From: Acidobacteriota bacterium
GTDB lineage: Bacteria; Acidobacteriota; Blastocatellia; Pyrinomonadales; Pyrinomonadaceae
Direction: 5' to 3'
Length of the DNA: 42,872 nt
Assembly: GCA_003222945.1 (NCBI GenBank)
Contig: QHXM01000062.1
Coordinates: 1 to 42,872 of the forward strand
Made by a program: the position numbers and the translations under genes. Under the pieces are notes generated by a model. It was given only the letters and a program-made list of their open reading frames with translations. It was not told the origin of the DNA and did not search any database. Positions 1 through 8,946 of this stretch are shown here, piece by piece. Numbering within the stretch: the first letter of the stretch is position 1; each line of letters starts with the position of its first letter.

Positions 1-282
1 ACCATTTTTTTGGATTTCAAAAGCCCTTTTTAGACCTCCTGTTTCGGAGCTAAGTATAAGAAGAGTCTAGGTATTAACCTCTTTGTGGTTATGGGGCATA
101 AGAGTTGCAAATTTCATGGACGATGTGGAATCAAGCAATTCCTACAGTAACAATTAACTCATGTTGCTTAGCCCTCTGAGGGCCGAACAGAGTTCCCTCG
201 CGCTGGAAAGACTTTTCGGCACTCGGAAGTGAAGCGGCATGTTTAGCATAAAGACATGGACAACAAGAAAGGAATAGTAAGC

Positions 283-3200
283 ATGAAAATGCGAATATTT
301 ACCATGTCGTTGTTGGCACTGTGCCTGGCGCTCTTTACCTTCAGCGCAATGGCTCAGACAGTAACGACGGGTTCAATTGAAGGCACGGTCACAGACCCGC
401 AGGGCGGCGCTGTGCCAAATGCTACTGTCACCGTATCTGGCACGAATTTGATTCGTGCCCAGACAACTCAAACGAATGACCAGGGGTATTACGAAGTTTT
501 GAATCTTCCTCCGGGGAGATACACAGTCTCAGTCGGAGCCGTAAAAGGCTTCGCTGAGACCAAGAAAGAAAACGTTGAAGTCAATCTCTCCAAAACCAGC
601 ACAGCCGACATTCAGGTGAATATCGGCAATGTCGGTGGTACGGTGACGATTACAGACACTGCTGGCGCAGCGGTTGATGTCAGCGCCAACACGACGGGAT
701 CGAACGTCTCAAACGAGCAGTTCTCGAACTTCCCGACACAGCGCACAGTTCAGGGTCTCTACTCGATTGCACCGACGGTCTCTCGTTCAGGTCTGCGCGA
801 TGCTTCAGGCCGAGACCGCGATCCATCTGTCGGTGGCTCATCCGGTCCCGAGAATAACTACATCCTCGATGGCGTGAACACCACCGACCCGGCTTTTGGC
901 GGCAGTGGCGCGAATCTTCCGTTCGAGTTTGTGCAGGAAGTCGAAATCAAGACGGGCGCTTACGGCGCTGAGTACGGCAAGGCGACGGGCGGTATCTTTA
1001 ACGTCATCACGAAGAGCGGTGGCAATAAAGTGAGCGGCGACGCTTTCGCCTACTTTACGACCAAAGGACTGGTGCGTCCAACGAAGCAGTTCCCGTTCAC
1101 TGGCTCTGCGCCCAACGGCTTTTCAGAGATTGACGCGGGCTTCGACATCGGCGGCCCGATCAAGAAGGACAAGCTCTGGTTCTTCGGCGCATTCAATCCG
1201 CAACAGCGCAAGAACTACTTCTTGACGCAGACCTTCCATGCGCCTGTCAACAATAAGATCACAACGCCGTTCTATTCAGGCAAGATAACCTACGGGATCA
1301 ATCAGAGAAACACGCTGACCTTCTCTACCTTCGGAGATTTTACGAAGCAGAAGGGCTTCCTCTTCGGCCAATCCGGCTTCGGTAATGACATCACCGCCTA
1401 TAACGGCACGATTGAGACGGGCGGCCATAACTACACCGCGCGTTTGAACTCGACGATCAAGTCGACCTGGATTGGTGAGTTTGCATTTGGTTTACACTTC
1501 CAGAGGGCAAACACTATTCCGGATTCGGCTCTAACGGCTCCTCTAATTACCGACGCCTTCGCGGTGGTCGCTGCTAACGGCACGGTTTTGACTCCGACCT
1601 CGACTGCTGTGACCGTCGCTTCCAGCACTGGCACGGGCGATTTCGTTAACGGTAATGGCGGCACGTTGGCACGTGGTTTTACGCGTGGTCCAGGCTTCGG
1701 TCTCTTCTCGACTCAGAACCGCGACCGCAGGGAATTCTCGGCCAGATTCCAGAATCTCTGGGGGAAACAGACCATTAAGTATGGTTTTGAGTGGAATAAG
1801 AACATCTACTCAATCAATACTATTTCGACCGGCGTGCCTATTACGTTCCCTGGAAATGCTGCGCTTGGAACTCCCAGCACTTCGGTGATAGCTGAACGCA
1901 TCACCAACAACTTCGCTGTTTGCACGATCGTGGGCACGCAAATTCAGTGTCCGAATTCGACGGGAACTTCCCGCATTCAAGCACTGCTTACTGCTGGCGT
2001 TAACCTCGGCGGGCCGACTTCCGTGGTCACTAATTCAGCGCTCACTCTTACGCAAGTGAGCACAAACCCATTCCTGATTCGTTCCAGCACGCGCGTTCGT
2101 GACTTCCGTCTCCAAACTACTGCGGGTGACACTAGCTCGAACGTCGAGAGCTTCTACATTCAGGACGACTATAAGGTGATGAAAAACCTCCAGCTTAACG
2201 GCGGTCTGCGCTGGGACTACCAGCAATCCTATGGCGCTGGCGGTGTGACCTACCTGAAGCTAAACCACTTCCTTGATAACCTCCAGCCGCGTCTCGGCCT
2301 GATCTGGGATTTCACAGGACAGGGCAAGGGCAAGGTGTTCATCAACTATGCTCGTTTCCTTGAAACTCCACTTCCGCTCGATCTCAACGTTCGCGCAGGC
2401 AGTGATACGACTCAGACCGACATTAACTTGAACGTTAGCCAGTTGAATGCTGCTGCCGGTTCAACGGTAACAGCCTTCCTCGGCAATCTGGGTGGGACCC
2501 ATACGCCGATTGATCCTGATCTGAAGCCGCAGACCGTTAACGAAGCGACTGCCGGTTTCGAGTATGAAGTCGTCAAAGACCTGGCACTTGGCGTTCGCGG
2601 TATCTATCGCGCTCAGGGCACGGTCATTGAAGATGGATCATTCGACGATGGTCAGAACTACTTCCTATTCAATCCAGGCGAGAGCATAACAAACCGCATC
2701 TCCTGTGAGCCGCCTATTTTTGATGCGGCGGGTAATCACGTTGGTGGTGGCGCTGGCGCGTGCTTCGGTCGCGCTCGTCGTTACTATCGTGCGCTTGAGA
2801 TTACAGCTACGAAGCGGTTTACGAATAATTACCAGTTCATCGCTTCTTACGTGTTCTCTAGCCTGACAGGTAACTACGAAGGCTTGTTCCGAAATGACAA
2901 CGGTCAGGCTGACCCGAACATCACCTCGTTGTTCGATCTCGTCAGCTTGTTGAATAACACCTACGGACGCTTACCGAATGATCGTCCGCATCAGTTCAAA
3001 TTTGACGGCAGCTATCGCACGCCGTTTAAACTTCTGATCGGTGGTTCATTCCGTGCGCAAAGCGGTATTCCGTTCAACCAACTGATTCCGCATCCGATCT
3101 ACGGCAACAACGAAGGATTCGGCTTGCCGCGCGGTACGGCTATTGTTCCGACGGTGGCTGTCACAGCGCCAACAGGCTTCCCGAACGTGGTTGACAGCAT

Positions 3201-3462
3201 CGGTACCAATCGCACGCCGTTCACCTGGAATCTAGACATGAACGCTTACTATCCGATTCAGATCGGAGAGAACAAGCAGTTGCGCCTCCAGTTGGATTGG
3301 TTCAACGTTACCAATAACCAGCGCGCGATTCGTCTGGATGAGTCATTCCAACTCAACAGCGGCATCTCGGGCGTTCCGCCGTTCTTAAACCCGACCTACG
3401 GTGCCGGAACGATCTTCCAGTTCCCGTCATCGCTGCGTTTGGGCGTCAAGCTCCAGTTCTAA
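283..3462 (+). CDS. TonB-dependent outer-membrane receptor, Oar-like
   Basis: Outer-membrane beta-barrel of about 1059 residues that should import a bulky ligand using TonB energy; the ligand cannot be told from sequence. A signal peptide ends near an Ala-Met-Ala/Gln site at residue 25. Residues 30-110 form a carboxypeptidase-regulatory-like domain (GSIEGTVTDPQGGAVPNATV). A plug follows (NNYILDGVNTTDP, then GAYGAEYGKATGGIFNVITK), then the barrel, ending in Phe as is usual for outer-membrane proteins. This architecture is typical of Acidobacteriota and myxobacterial Oar proteins. An in-frame ATG lies at 256, but 283 is preceded by AAAGGA about 11 nt upstream and gives a cleaner signal peptide. 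It is followed by a strong hairpin and two TPR proteins that may work with it. Family assignment is confident; substrate unknown. Confidence 0.93.
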   Translation: MKMRIFTMSLLALCLALFTFSAMAQTVTTGSIEGTVTDPQGGAVPNATVTVSGTNLIRAQTTQTNDQGYYEVLNLPPGRYTVSVGAVKGFAETKKENVEVNLSKTSTADIQVNIGNVGGTVTITDTAGAAVDVSANTTGSNVSNEQFSNFPTQRTVQGLYSIAPTVSRSGLRDASGRDRDPSVGGSSGPENNYILDGVNTTDPAFGGSGANLPFEFVQEVEIKTGAYGAEYGKATGGIFNVITKSGGNKVSGDAFAYFTTKGLVRPTKQFPFTGSAPNGFSEIDAGFDIGGPIKKDKLWFFGAFNPQQRKNYFLTQTFHAPVNNKITTPFYSGKITYGINQRNTLTFSTFGDFTKQKGFLFGQSGFGNDITAYNGTIETGGHNYTARLNSTIKSTWIGEFAFGLHFQRANTIPDSALTAPLITDAFAVVAANGTVLTPTSTAVTVASSTGTGDFVNGNGGTLARGFTRGPGFGLFSTQNRDRREFSARFQNLWGKQTIKYGFEWNKNIYSINTISTGVPITFPGNAALGTPSTSVIAERITNNFAVCTIVGTQIQCPNSTGTSRIQALLTAGVNLGGPTSVVTNSALTLTQVSTNPFLIRSSTRVRDFRLQTTAGDTSSNVESFYIQDDYKVMKNLQLNGGLRWDYQQSYGAGGVTYLKLNHFLDNLQPRLGLIWDFTGQGKGKVFINYARFLETPLPLDLNVRAGSDTTQTDINLNVSQLNAAAGSTVTAFLGNLGGTHTPIDPDLKPQTVNEATAGFEYEVVKDLALGVRGIYRAQGTVIEDGSFDDGQNYFLFNPGESITNRISCEPPIFDAAGNHVGGGAGACFGRARRYYRALEITATKRFTNNYQFIASYVFSSLTGNYEGLFRNDNGQADPNITSLFDLVSLLNNTYGRLPNDRPHQFKFDGSYRTPFKLLIGGSFRAQSGIPFNQLIPHPIYGNNEGFGLPRGTAIVPTVAVTAPTGFPNVVDSIGTNRTPFTWNLDMNAYYPIQIGENKQLRLQLDWFNVTNNQRAIRLDESFQLNSGISGVPPFLNPTYGAGTIFQFPSSLRLGVKLQF

Positions 3463-3471
3463 ACTGGTTGC

Positions 3472-3510
3472 TTTCACATGCCTGTGCTTCACACGCACAG
3501 GCATGTGAAA
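3472..3510 (+). terminator. 16-bp perfect hairpin after the TonB receptor gene
   Basis: Arms 3472-3487 and 3495-3510 are perfectly complementary, with a 7-nt loop, 9 nt after the receptor stop codon. Only a short GTTT follows, so it is a likely terminator or mRNA 3'-end stabiliser but lacks a long T-run. Confidence 0.65.
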
Positions 3511-3643
3511 AGTTTGGCAGGGAGGAGCGCCCAAAGTGCTTCTCCCTCTTCTTTTCGTTGTGCTATTCTATCCATCCGATCCGGCGCTCATCCTTAAATA
3601 TGAATCTCGACCTTTTGGCCGTTTGAGAAAGGAGTTGGCTGAA

Positions 3644-4762
3644 ATGTTTTTCTCTTCAGGTCGGGCCAGCACCCATCGCGTGCGTCGCTGCTCTCTTCAA
3701 ACCATATCAGTAGTCCTACTATTCCTGTTTTCCTTAATCTCGATTTATGCACAAGGCGGCATAGACAATACTGGCACAGGCGGAAAGCATACGATTCAGG
3801 GGCGCATCTATTTCCCTTCGGGACGCCGTTCAGATGCGACCGCCGTCAAAGTGACTCTTGATAGCTCAAGCTCCGAATCCCTTTCTGTCATTGCTGACCT
3901 CAACGGCAGCTTCACTTTCAATTCTCTCTCGCCCGGCTCTTACACGCTGACAGTGGATGCTGGTAAAGATTATGAGGTAGCCAGGGAATCAATTTATATA
4001 GAAGGCGCGGTGAGAAGTCGCTCGCTCTCCAGTGCTGATATTGCGCGCGCAGATGTCGCGCGCAATTTTAACGTCATCATCAATCTGCAACTAAAACCCG
4101 GTAACAACGCGGATACGACGCCCGGAGTGCTCAACGCGGCTTTGGCTAATGTGCCCAAACAAGCGGTTGATCTTTACCAGCAGGCGCTTGAATCGGCGCG
4201 AGCAGGGAATAGCGTAAAAGCCATTGAGCAGTTGAAGGCTTCGGTCAGCTATTATCCAGAATTCGCTCTGGCACTCAACGAAATGGGCGTGCTGTATTTG
4301 AAGCTCGGTCAACCAGACAAAGCTATTGAACCGCTCAGTTCTTCTCTGAGAATCAAGCCGGACGAATTTGTGCCGCGTCTCAATTACGGGATCGCGCTGC
4401 TGGAAAAAAAGGAGATAGCAGAATCAGAAACTCAGTTGCGCCTGGCACTAAAGAAGAATGACTCTTCCTCGACGGCACACATGTATCTGGGCCTGGCTCT
4501 CCTTCATCTCAGCAAAGATACGAAGACCAAGCGGTTCGACGCCGCTAGATATGCGGAAGCACAGCGAGAGTTGGAACGCGCCATCAGTCTGGGTAAAAAT
4601 GAAGTGGCGATGGCGCACCGCTATCTGGGCGGAATTTACTGGGGAAATAAAGAGTATCAACGCGCCGCCGATGAGTTTGAAGCTTATCTGAAACTCTCCC
4701 CCAAAGTTCAGGATGCCGAGAAAATTCGTGAGCTAATCAAAGAACTTCGCACCAAAAAATAG
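3644..4762 (+). CDS. Secreted carboxypeptidase-like/TPR protein (copy 1)
   Basis: Predicted exported protein of 372 residues. After a signal peptide (hydrophobic core about residues 20-34, followed by Ala-Gln-Gly) comes a carboxypeptidase-regulatory-like beta domain with the phrase IQGRIYFPSG, then at least three or four TPR units (for example ALNEMGVLYLKLGQPDKAIE), ending in a Lys-rich tail. TPR arrays mediate protein-protein contact, so a scaffold or adaptor in the periplasm is likely. The frame is open from a GTG at 3536, but the ATG at 3644 has AAAGGAG 9 nt upstream and restores a normal signal peptide, so I use it. It is a paralogue of the next gene with the same domain order and many identical stretches (GRIYFP, AHMYLG, YLKLSPK). 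Precise function unknown. Confidence 0.85.
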   Translation: MFFSSGRASTHRVRRCSLQTISVVLLFLFSLISIYAQGGIDNTGTGGKHTIQGRIYFPSGRRSDATAVKVTLDSSSSESLSVIADLNGSFTFNSLSPGSYTLTVDAGKDYEVARESIYIEGAVRSRSLSSADIARADVARNFNVIINLQLKPGNNADTTPGVLNAALANVPKQAVDLYQQALESARAGNSVKAIEQLKASVSYYPEFALALNEMGVLYLKLGQPDKAIEPLSSSLRIKPDEFVPRLNYGIALLEKKEIAESETQLRLALKKNDSSSTAHMYLGLALLHLSKDTKTKRFDAARYAEAQRELERAISLGKNEVAMAHRYLGGIYWGNKEYQRAADEFEAYLKLSPKVQDAEKIRELIKELRTKK

Positions 4763-4880
4763 AGTCACATAAGTTCTGATTCCTTGCAGGATAGGCGCAT
4801 CTTCATCTATAAATAAAGATTCAGCAGTCTCGCGGTCGTCACCCGATGAAAACCCAAACCTCTGAATAAGGAGCTTTTCA

Positions 4881-5939
4881 ATGTCTATCACACTTAATCA
4901 TACATCCCCTTTGCAGCATTACCATCTTGTCGTTCTACTTGCTGCCTTTCTGCTTTTCAGTTCCTGCGTCACAGCTTTTGCGCAAGGCGGTGTTGGCAGC
5001 ACACGCGGCCTTCCAGAATCGGAAGGTGGTATCAACGTCATCAAAGGACGTATCTATTTCCCGGTAGAGCCGAAAGAGGGAAAACGCGTCAAAGTCAAAC
5101 TGACGAGCTTGGATATGATGGACCAAACTGTCCTCACTGATGAGGACGGCACTTTTCAATTCAATCGCTTACCGGCAGGCCATTTCACGATTACTGTTGA
5201 TGGCGGCAAAGAATTCGACACGGCGGTCGAAGCTGTCTCAATAGACAGAGAGGCGAGCGTTGGCGGACGCAATATGAATATCGCCATCAGCCTCAAATTA
5301 AAGGGCACCGCCGACGCCTTCGGCAAAATCCCCAAAGAGGCGCGCGACCTTTACACCAAAGGAATGGAATCGGCGTCAAAGGGCGACAGCAAAAAAGCCA
5401 TCGAACAACTAGATAGTGCAGTGGCTCTTTACCCACAATTTCCGCAGGCTCTGAGTGAATTGGGCGCGCAGTATCTGAAGCTCGGCAAGGCGGACAAAGC
5501 CGCTGAATCATTAGGGGCTGCGCTAAAGATTACGCCTGATGATGCCAATACACGCCTCAGCTATGGCATCGCACTCATGAATATGAAGAAATTTGATGAA
5601 GCCGAAACACAGTTTCGTCAGGTGCTTCAGAAAAATAGTGCCATGCCGACTGCACACATGTACTTGGGCATCACTTTACTCACTTTAAGCCGTGATGAAA
5701 AAACAAAGCAGTACGACATGGCTAAATATAATGAGGCGCAGAAGGAGTTGGAGGCAGCAGTCGCTTCCAATCGTCCTGAAGTTGCTTTAGCGCACAAATA
5801 CCTCGGCGGCATCTATGCTGGAAATAGGGATTATAAACGCGGTGCCGATGAGCTTGAGACTTATCTGAAGCTATCACCCAAAGCGCCCGATGCAGATAAG
5901 ATAAAGGCCGCCATCAGCGAACTGCGCAGCAAGAAATAA
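4881..5939 (+). CDS. Secreted carboxypeptidase-like/TPR protein (copy 2)
   Basis: Tandem paralogue of the preceding gene, 352 residues. A signal peptide (about residues 1-35, ending Ala-Phe-Ala-Gln-Gly) is followed by the carboxypeptidase-regulatory-like domain (VIKGRIYFPVEPKEGKRVKV), then TPRs (ALSELGAQYLKLGKADKAAE and further units) and a Lys-Lys C-terminus. The start is well supported by AAGGAG 8 nt upstream of the ATG. A 118-nt gap separates the two copies, so they may be co-transcribed. The beta domain resembles the N-terminal domain of the upstream TonB receptor at fold level only. Expected location is periplasm or outer-membrane surface. No enzyme motif is visible, and a scaffold role is inference. 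Confidence 0.85.
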   Translation: MSITLNHTSPLQHYHLVVLLAAFLLFSSCVTAFAQGGVGSTRGLPESEGGINVIKGRIYFPVEPKEGKRVKVKLTSLDMMDQTVLTDEDGTFQFNRLPAGHFTITVDGGKEFDTAVEAVSIDREASVGGRNMNIAISLKLKGTADAFGKIPKEARDLYTKGMESASKGDSKKAIEQLDSAVALYPQFPQALSELGAQYLKLGKADKAAESLGAALKITPDDANTRLSYGIALMNMKKFDEAETQFRQVLQKNSAMPTAHMYLGITLLTLSRDEKTKQYDMAKYNEAQKELEAAVASNRPEVALAHKYLGGIYAGNRDYKRGADELETYLKLSPKAPDADKIKAAISELRSKK

Positions 5940-5958
5940 GATGCGAGAAGAATCAAAC

Positions 5959-5995
5959 GGCGAGGCGAGTCATCTACATAATGACTCGCCTCGCC
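5959..5995. terminator. Bidirectional 15-bp hairpin between convergent genes
   Basis: Arms 5959-5973 and 5981-5995 are perfectly complementary around a 7-nt loop (CTACATA). It lies between the stop of the TPR gene and the stop of the convergent ribA gene, the expected place for a shared terminator. There is no T-run on either side. Confidence 0.7.
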
Positions 5996-6017
5996 GCTCG
6001 CTTCTATTCCAGCGCGG

Positions 6018-6662
6018 TTAGACATTGAATTCCAGAAGATGTCCCATCTTCTCTTTCTTCGTCCGCAGATATTGCTCAGCGCACTTGGGCGTCTCAACCT
6101 CTATCGCCACGCGCTCGACAATCTGTAGCCCCGCCTCTTCCAGAGCCTTTAGCTTCAAAGGATTATTCGACATAACTTTTACCTGGCACAGCCCCAGATC
6201 GAAAAGCACCTCGGCGCACTGGCGATACTCGCGCAGGTCAACGCCCAGACCCAGACGCTCGTTTGCTTCAACCGTGTCAGCGCCCTCGTCCTGAAGCGCG
6301 TAGGCGCGAATCTTATTCAGTATGCCAATGCCGCGCCCCTCTTGATGCTGATAGACAATTGCGCCGCGCCTCTCGCGCTCAATCATCTCCATCGCTTGAT
6401 GCAGTTGACGCCCGCAGTCGCATTTCGTAGAGCCGAACACATCGCCCGTCAAGCACTGCGAGTGTATGCGAACGAGCGTTGGAATTTCAGGACGCAACTC
6501 ACCTTTATAAAGCACCACGAACTCTTCGTCGCTCATCCGTGAACGATAGCCTGCGATCCTGAACTCTCCCACTTCGGTCGGAAGACGCGCTTCGGCAACG
6601 CGCTCAACCGAAAGCTCTCGCTCGGACCAATGACAAGTCGCCGTGTTTCCCTCTTCTTTCAA
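6018..6662 (-). CDS. ribA: GTP cyclohydrolase II
   Basis: Converts GTP to 2,5-diamino-6-ribosylamino-4(3H)-pyrimidinone 5'-phosphate, formate and pyrophosphate, the first step of riboflavin synthesis. The zinc triad Cys-x10-Cys-x-Cys is present (C70, C81, C83 in [15 protein letters not shown]), as are [20 protein letters not shown] and MSNNPLK. The C-terminus [11 protein letters not shown] matches the family. At 214 residues it is close to E. coli RibA (196), with a short N-terminal extension and no fused RibB domain. The start is a TTG: GAGGAG sits 8 nt before the TTG at 6662 but only 2 nt before another in-frame TTG at 6668, so 6662 is preferred. No other riboflavin gene is nearby, and I could not find an FMN riboswitch upstream. 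Confidence 0.95.
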   Translation of the reverse strand: MKEEGNTATCHWSERELSVERVAEARLPTEVGEFRIAGYRSRMSDEEFVVLYKGELRPEIPTLVRIHSQCLTGDVFGSTKCDCGRQLHQAMEMIERERRGAIVYQHQEGRGIGILNKIRAYALQDEGADTVEANERLGLGVDLREYRQCAEVLFDLGLCQVKVMSNNPLKLKALEEAGLQIVERVAIEVETPKCAEQYLRTKKEKMGHLLEFNV

Positions 6663-6898
6663 AATCAACTCTCCTCAAAACCATTCTATCACTCGATGAA
6701 GACAGAGAAGCCGCAAAGATTCCCGCCACTTATCACTTACTTCATCTGTGCACGATTACAATAAGTACGACAATTATAGAAGTAAGCGGGCGAACTCGAC
6801 AAGCGGGGGCAAGCTTTAACCTTATCTTGTTCTGCAATCTGTTATAAGATGTTCGCGCGAGCTTTTATCATCATTCGGCTTCAACTGCGGAATCAGAA

Positions 6899-7867
6899 TT
6901 GAGCGAGAACTTCGATAAAGAGACTCTGAAGATTCCCGGACGTGACCGAGACCGTCGGCCTGCGCTAGTCTTCCTGAGCGGAGAGTTGCTGGCCGTCCCC
7001 ATCCCGCTCGAACGCGATGAAGTAATCCTGGGGCGAGCGCTCGAAGCTGACGTTCGCGTCAACGACGCACGCGCCTCGCGCCTGCACGCGCGTATCACAA
7101 CAGAGCGCGACGACTCGACCGGCTTTGCACGCTACCGCATCACAGACTTAGGCTCTACGAACGGCACAATCGTCAACGGCCAACTCATCACAGACGTGCT
7201 CCTTCAGGACGGCGACAAGATTGTCATAGGCGAGCATCTCTTACGCTTCGACATGCTCGACGAGATTGACCGCGAGTTTCAACGTCACATTCATCGTCTG
7301 CTCGTTCACGATGAGTTGACCGGACTATTGACGAGTAAATCCTTCTTCTCCGAACTCAGGCGCGAGGCCGCGCGTGCGGAAGCCGAATCACGCCCCTTCT
7401 GCGTTCTGATGATGGACCTGGATCATTTCAAGCAGGTCAACGACAACTACGGCCATCTTGTAGGCAATCAAACTCTGGAAGAAGTGGGCGGCGTCATCAT
7501 GCGCTCTCTACGCGCGGGCGACGTGGCTGCGCGCTTCGGCGGCGAAGAGTTTGCGGCCTTTCTTCTGGACGCGCAATACGCGCAGGGCGTCGTTGCAGCC
7601 GAGCGAGTGCGCGCAGGCGTGGAAGAACATCTCTTCGCAGCAAAGCGACACGGCTCTGCCGAGCTTGAAGATCGCACGCTTCGCATCACTATCAGCATAG
7701 GCGTCTCTGCATTTCCAGACGACGCGCAAGACCCTATCGAGTTGGTTGAACTCGCAGACACGGCTCTCTATCGCGCAAAGCGCGGAGGCCGCAACCGCGT
7801 CTGCGCCTACAGCCACACGCCCGCAGAAGACGAAGATCAGACACAGCTTCCTTCAAGACAGGAATGA
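6899..7867 (+). CDS. FHA-GGDEF diguanylate cyclase
   Basis: Cytoplasmic protein of 322 residues that should make cyclic-di-GMP from two GTP. The N-terminal FHA domain (about 40-115) carries the phosphothreonine-binding signature: Gly-Arg at 45-46, SRLH at 60-63, STNG at 86-89. The GGDEF domain (about 135-305) has MMDLDHFKQVNDNYGH and an active-site GGEEF at 214-218. RAGD at 205-208, five residues before it, fits the inhibitory I-site, so product feedback is likely. FHA binding to a phosphorylated partner would couple Ser/Thr kinase signalling to c-di-GMP. The start is TTG at 6899 with no clear ribosome-binding site; the frame has a stop at 6845-6847 and no better start between. A small hairpin (7883-7897) follows. 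Its position before pilus assembly genes is suggestive but the gap is 434 nt. Confidence 0.92.
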   Translation: MSENFDKETLKIPGRDRDRRPALVFLSGELLAVPIPLERDEVILGRALEADVRVNDARASRLHARITTERDDSTGFARYRITDLGSTNGTIVNGQLITDVLLQDGDKIVIGEHLLRFDMLDEIDREFQRHIHRLLVHDELTGLLTSKSFFSELRREAARAEAESRPFCVLMMDLDHFKQVNDNYGHLVGNQTLEEVGGVIMRSLRAGDVAARFGGEEFAAFLLDAQYAQGVVAAERVRAGVEEHLFAAKRHGSAELEDRTLRITISIGVSAFPDDAQDPIELVELADTALYRAKRGGRNRVCAYSHTPAEDEDQTQLPSRQE

Positions 7868-7882
7868 ATTAAGAGGTACGAA

Positions 7883-8107
7883 GCCGTCGAAGACGGCAGC
7901 AGAATATAGCCCAGTGTGAAGCGATAGCGGAACGCTGGGTTAGCGTAGCAATAAAGATAACCAAGCCCGCGTTAGCGGGCGACAGATGCTATTGAGTCAA
8001 ACGTCTGTCGCTATCTTCGATAGCTCAACTATCATTTATAATCATCTACCCAGCGTTCGCCTACGGCTTCACGCTGGGCTTTATTCTCTTCGCCCGCTTG
8101 CGCGGGC
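7883..8107. repeat. REP/BIME-like cluster of seven hairpins
   Basis: Gene-free stretch after the GGDEF gene. Seven stem-loops follow one another: 7883-7897; 7910-7939; 7965-7980; 7980-8010; 8010-8024; 8049-8078; 8092-8107. The second and sixth are versions of one 30-nt unit in opposite orientation (CCCAG...CTGGG ends and an internal GAAGC..TAG core), and the third and seventh share GCCCGC/GCGGGC stems. Paired inverted units of this type resemble REP/BIME elements of other bacteria. No RAYT transposase is in the window. Confidence 0.6.
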
Positions 8108-8185
8108 TAATATCTGACTTAATTTCCCGCAACTCATTTCCATCAGGAGCGTGTAACTCAATCGGCAGGCAGAAGCTTGAAGCGG

Positions 8186-8221
8186 GCTGCTCAAAGGGAG
8201 CGCGGTTGCGCCTTGAGAAGC
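8186..8221 (+). other. Hairpin in the leader region upstream of the pilN-like gene
   Basis: Within the gene-free stretch 8108-8301, positions 8186-8221 can fold into a compound stem: GCT/AGC, CTCAA/TTGAG and a GCGC-GGTT-GCGC tip. ACTCAA at 8156-8161 could also pair with TTGAGT at 8249-8254, enclosing it. It matches no riboswitch I know and may simply be leader structure. Confidence 0.25.
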
Positions 8222-8301
8222 GCACGCGGTATGCTTTCAAAGTTGGAGTTGAGTGTTCTTCTCCATCATAGAAAGAGAGTGGGACGGTAATATTTTAAGA
8301 A

Positions 8302-8946
8302 GTGAGCGCAAGCCTTAATCTAGCCAGCCAGCCTTTTCGCAATCGCGCTCTGCCCTGGACAATCGCGGGCGTCATAGCGGTCGCTTCTCTGCTCGCGCTA
8401 CTTTATCTTATAAGCAGCAGCAGAGAGACGAACCGCAAGGCCGCAGACGTTGAGCGCGATGTTGACACGGAGCGGCATCAGATAAGCGATCTTGAGCATC
8501 GCGCTGAAGAGATCAAGCAGGCTCTGACGCCTGAGCAGCGTCAAACCTTGCAGGCTGCTCACGTTCTCGTGGACCGCAAGCGATTCTCGTGGGCGCGATT
8601 GTTCTCGGACCTTGAATCTGCATTGCCCGCGAGCGTTCGCATCAAGCGCATAAGCGTTCGCAACGTAGGCGTGCAGAATGGCCGGACCATTGCGACGCTT
8701 GAGATGGTCGTCGTCAGCAAGAATCCAGCCGATGCCACGGAGATGATAGGCCAGATGGACCGCGCGGGCGTCTTTAGCGCAGAGCTTGTCGAACAGAATC
8801 TGAAGACCGAGCGAAACGAGACGAACACTGAATCAACTATTGAAGTGAATTATTTGCCGCGCACGGGCGCGAGCCGTAGCGAGACGGGCGAGAACAACGT
8901 GGCGACTGCGAATACATTGCAGGCCGCAAGCCTTAAGACGCGATGA
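8302..8946 (+). CDS. pilN: PilN-like type IV pilus assembly protein
   Basis: Bitopic inner-membrane protein of 214 residues expected in the pilus alignment complex, pairing with PilO and contacting cytoplasmic PilM. The N-terminus starts with the PilN-type phrase LNLASQPFRNRALP, followed by one membrane helix (about 17-40), a coiled-coil stretch (45-75) and a ferredoxin-like periplasmic domain (WARLFSDLESALPASVRIKRI). The start is GTG. The stop overlaps the next ATG (ATGA at 8943-8946), showing translational coupling. In most pilus operons pilM precedes pilN; here the preceding 434 nt hold no gene, so PilM must be encoded elsewhere. A GspL-like role in type II secretion is an alternative. Confidence 0.82.
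   Translation: MSASLNLASQPFRNRALPWTIAGVIAVASLLALLYLISSSRETNRKAADVERDVDTERHQISDLEHRAEEIKQALTPEQRQTLQAAHVLVDRKRFSWARLFSDLESALPASVRIKRISVRNVGVQNGRTIATLEMVVVSKNPADATEMIGQMDRAGVFSAELVEQNLKTERNETNTESTIEVNYLPRTGASRSETGENNVATANTLQAASLKTR

Noticed and set aside
6663-6898. Possible FMN riboswitch upstream of ribA
   Set aside because: I looked for the conserved RFN core (AGGGCGGGG, CCCACCGGCGG) on the minus strand and did not find it.
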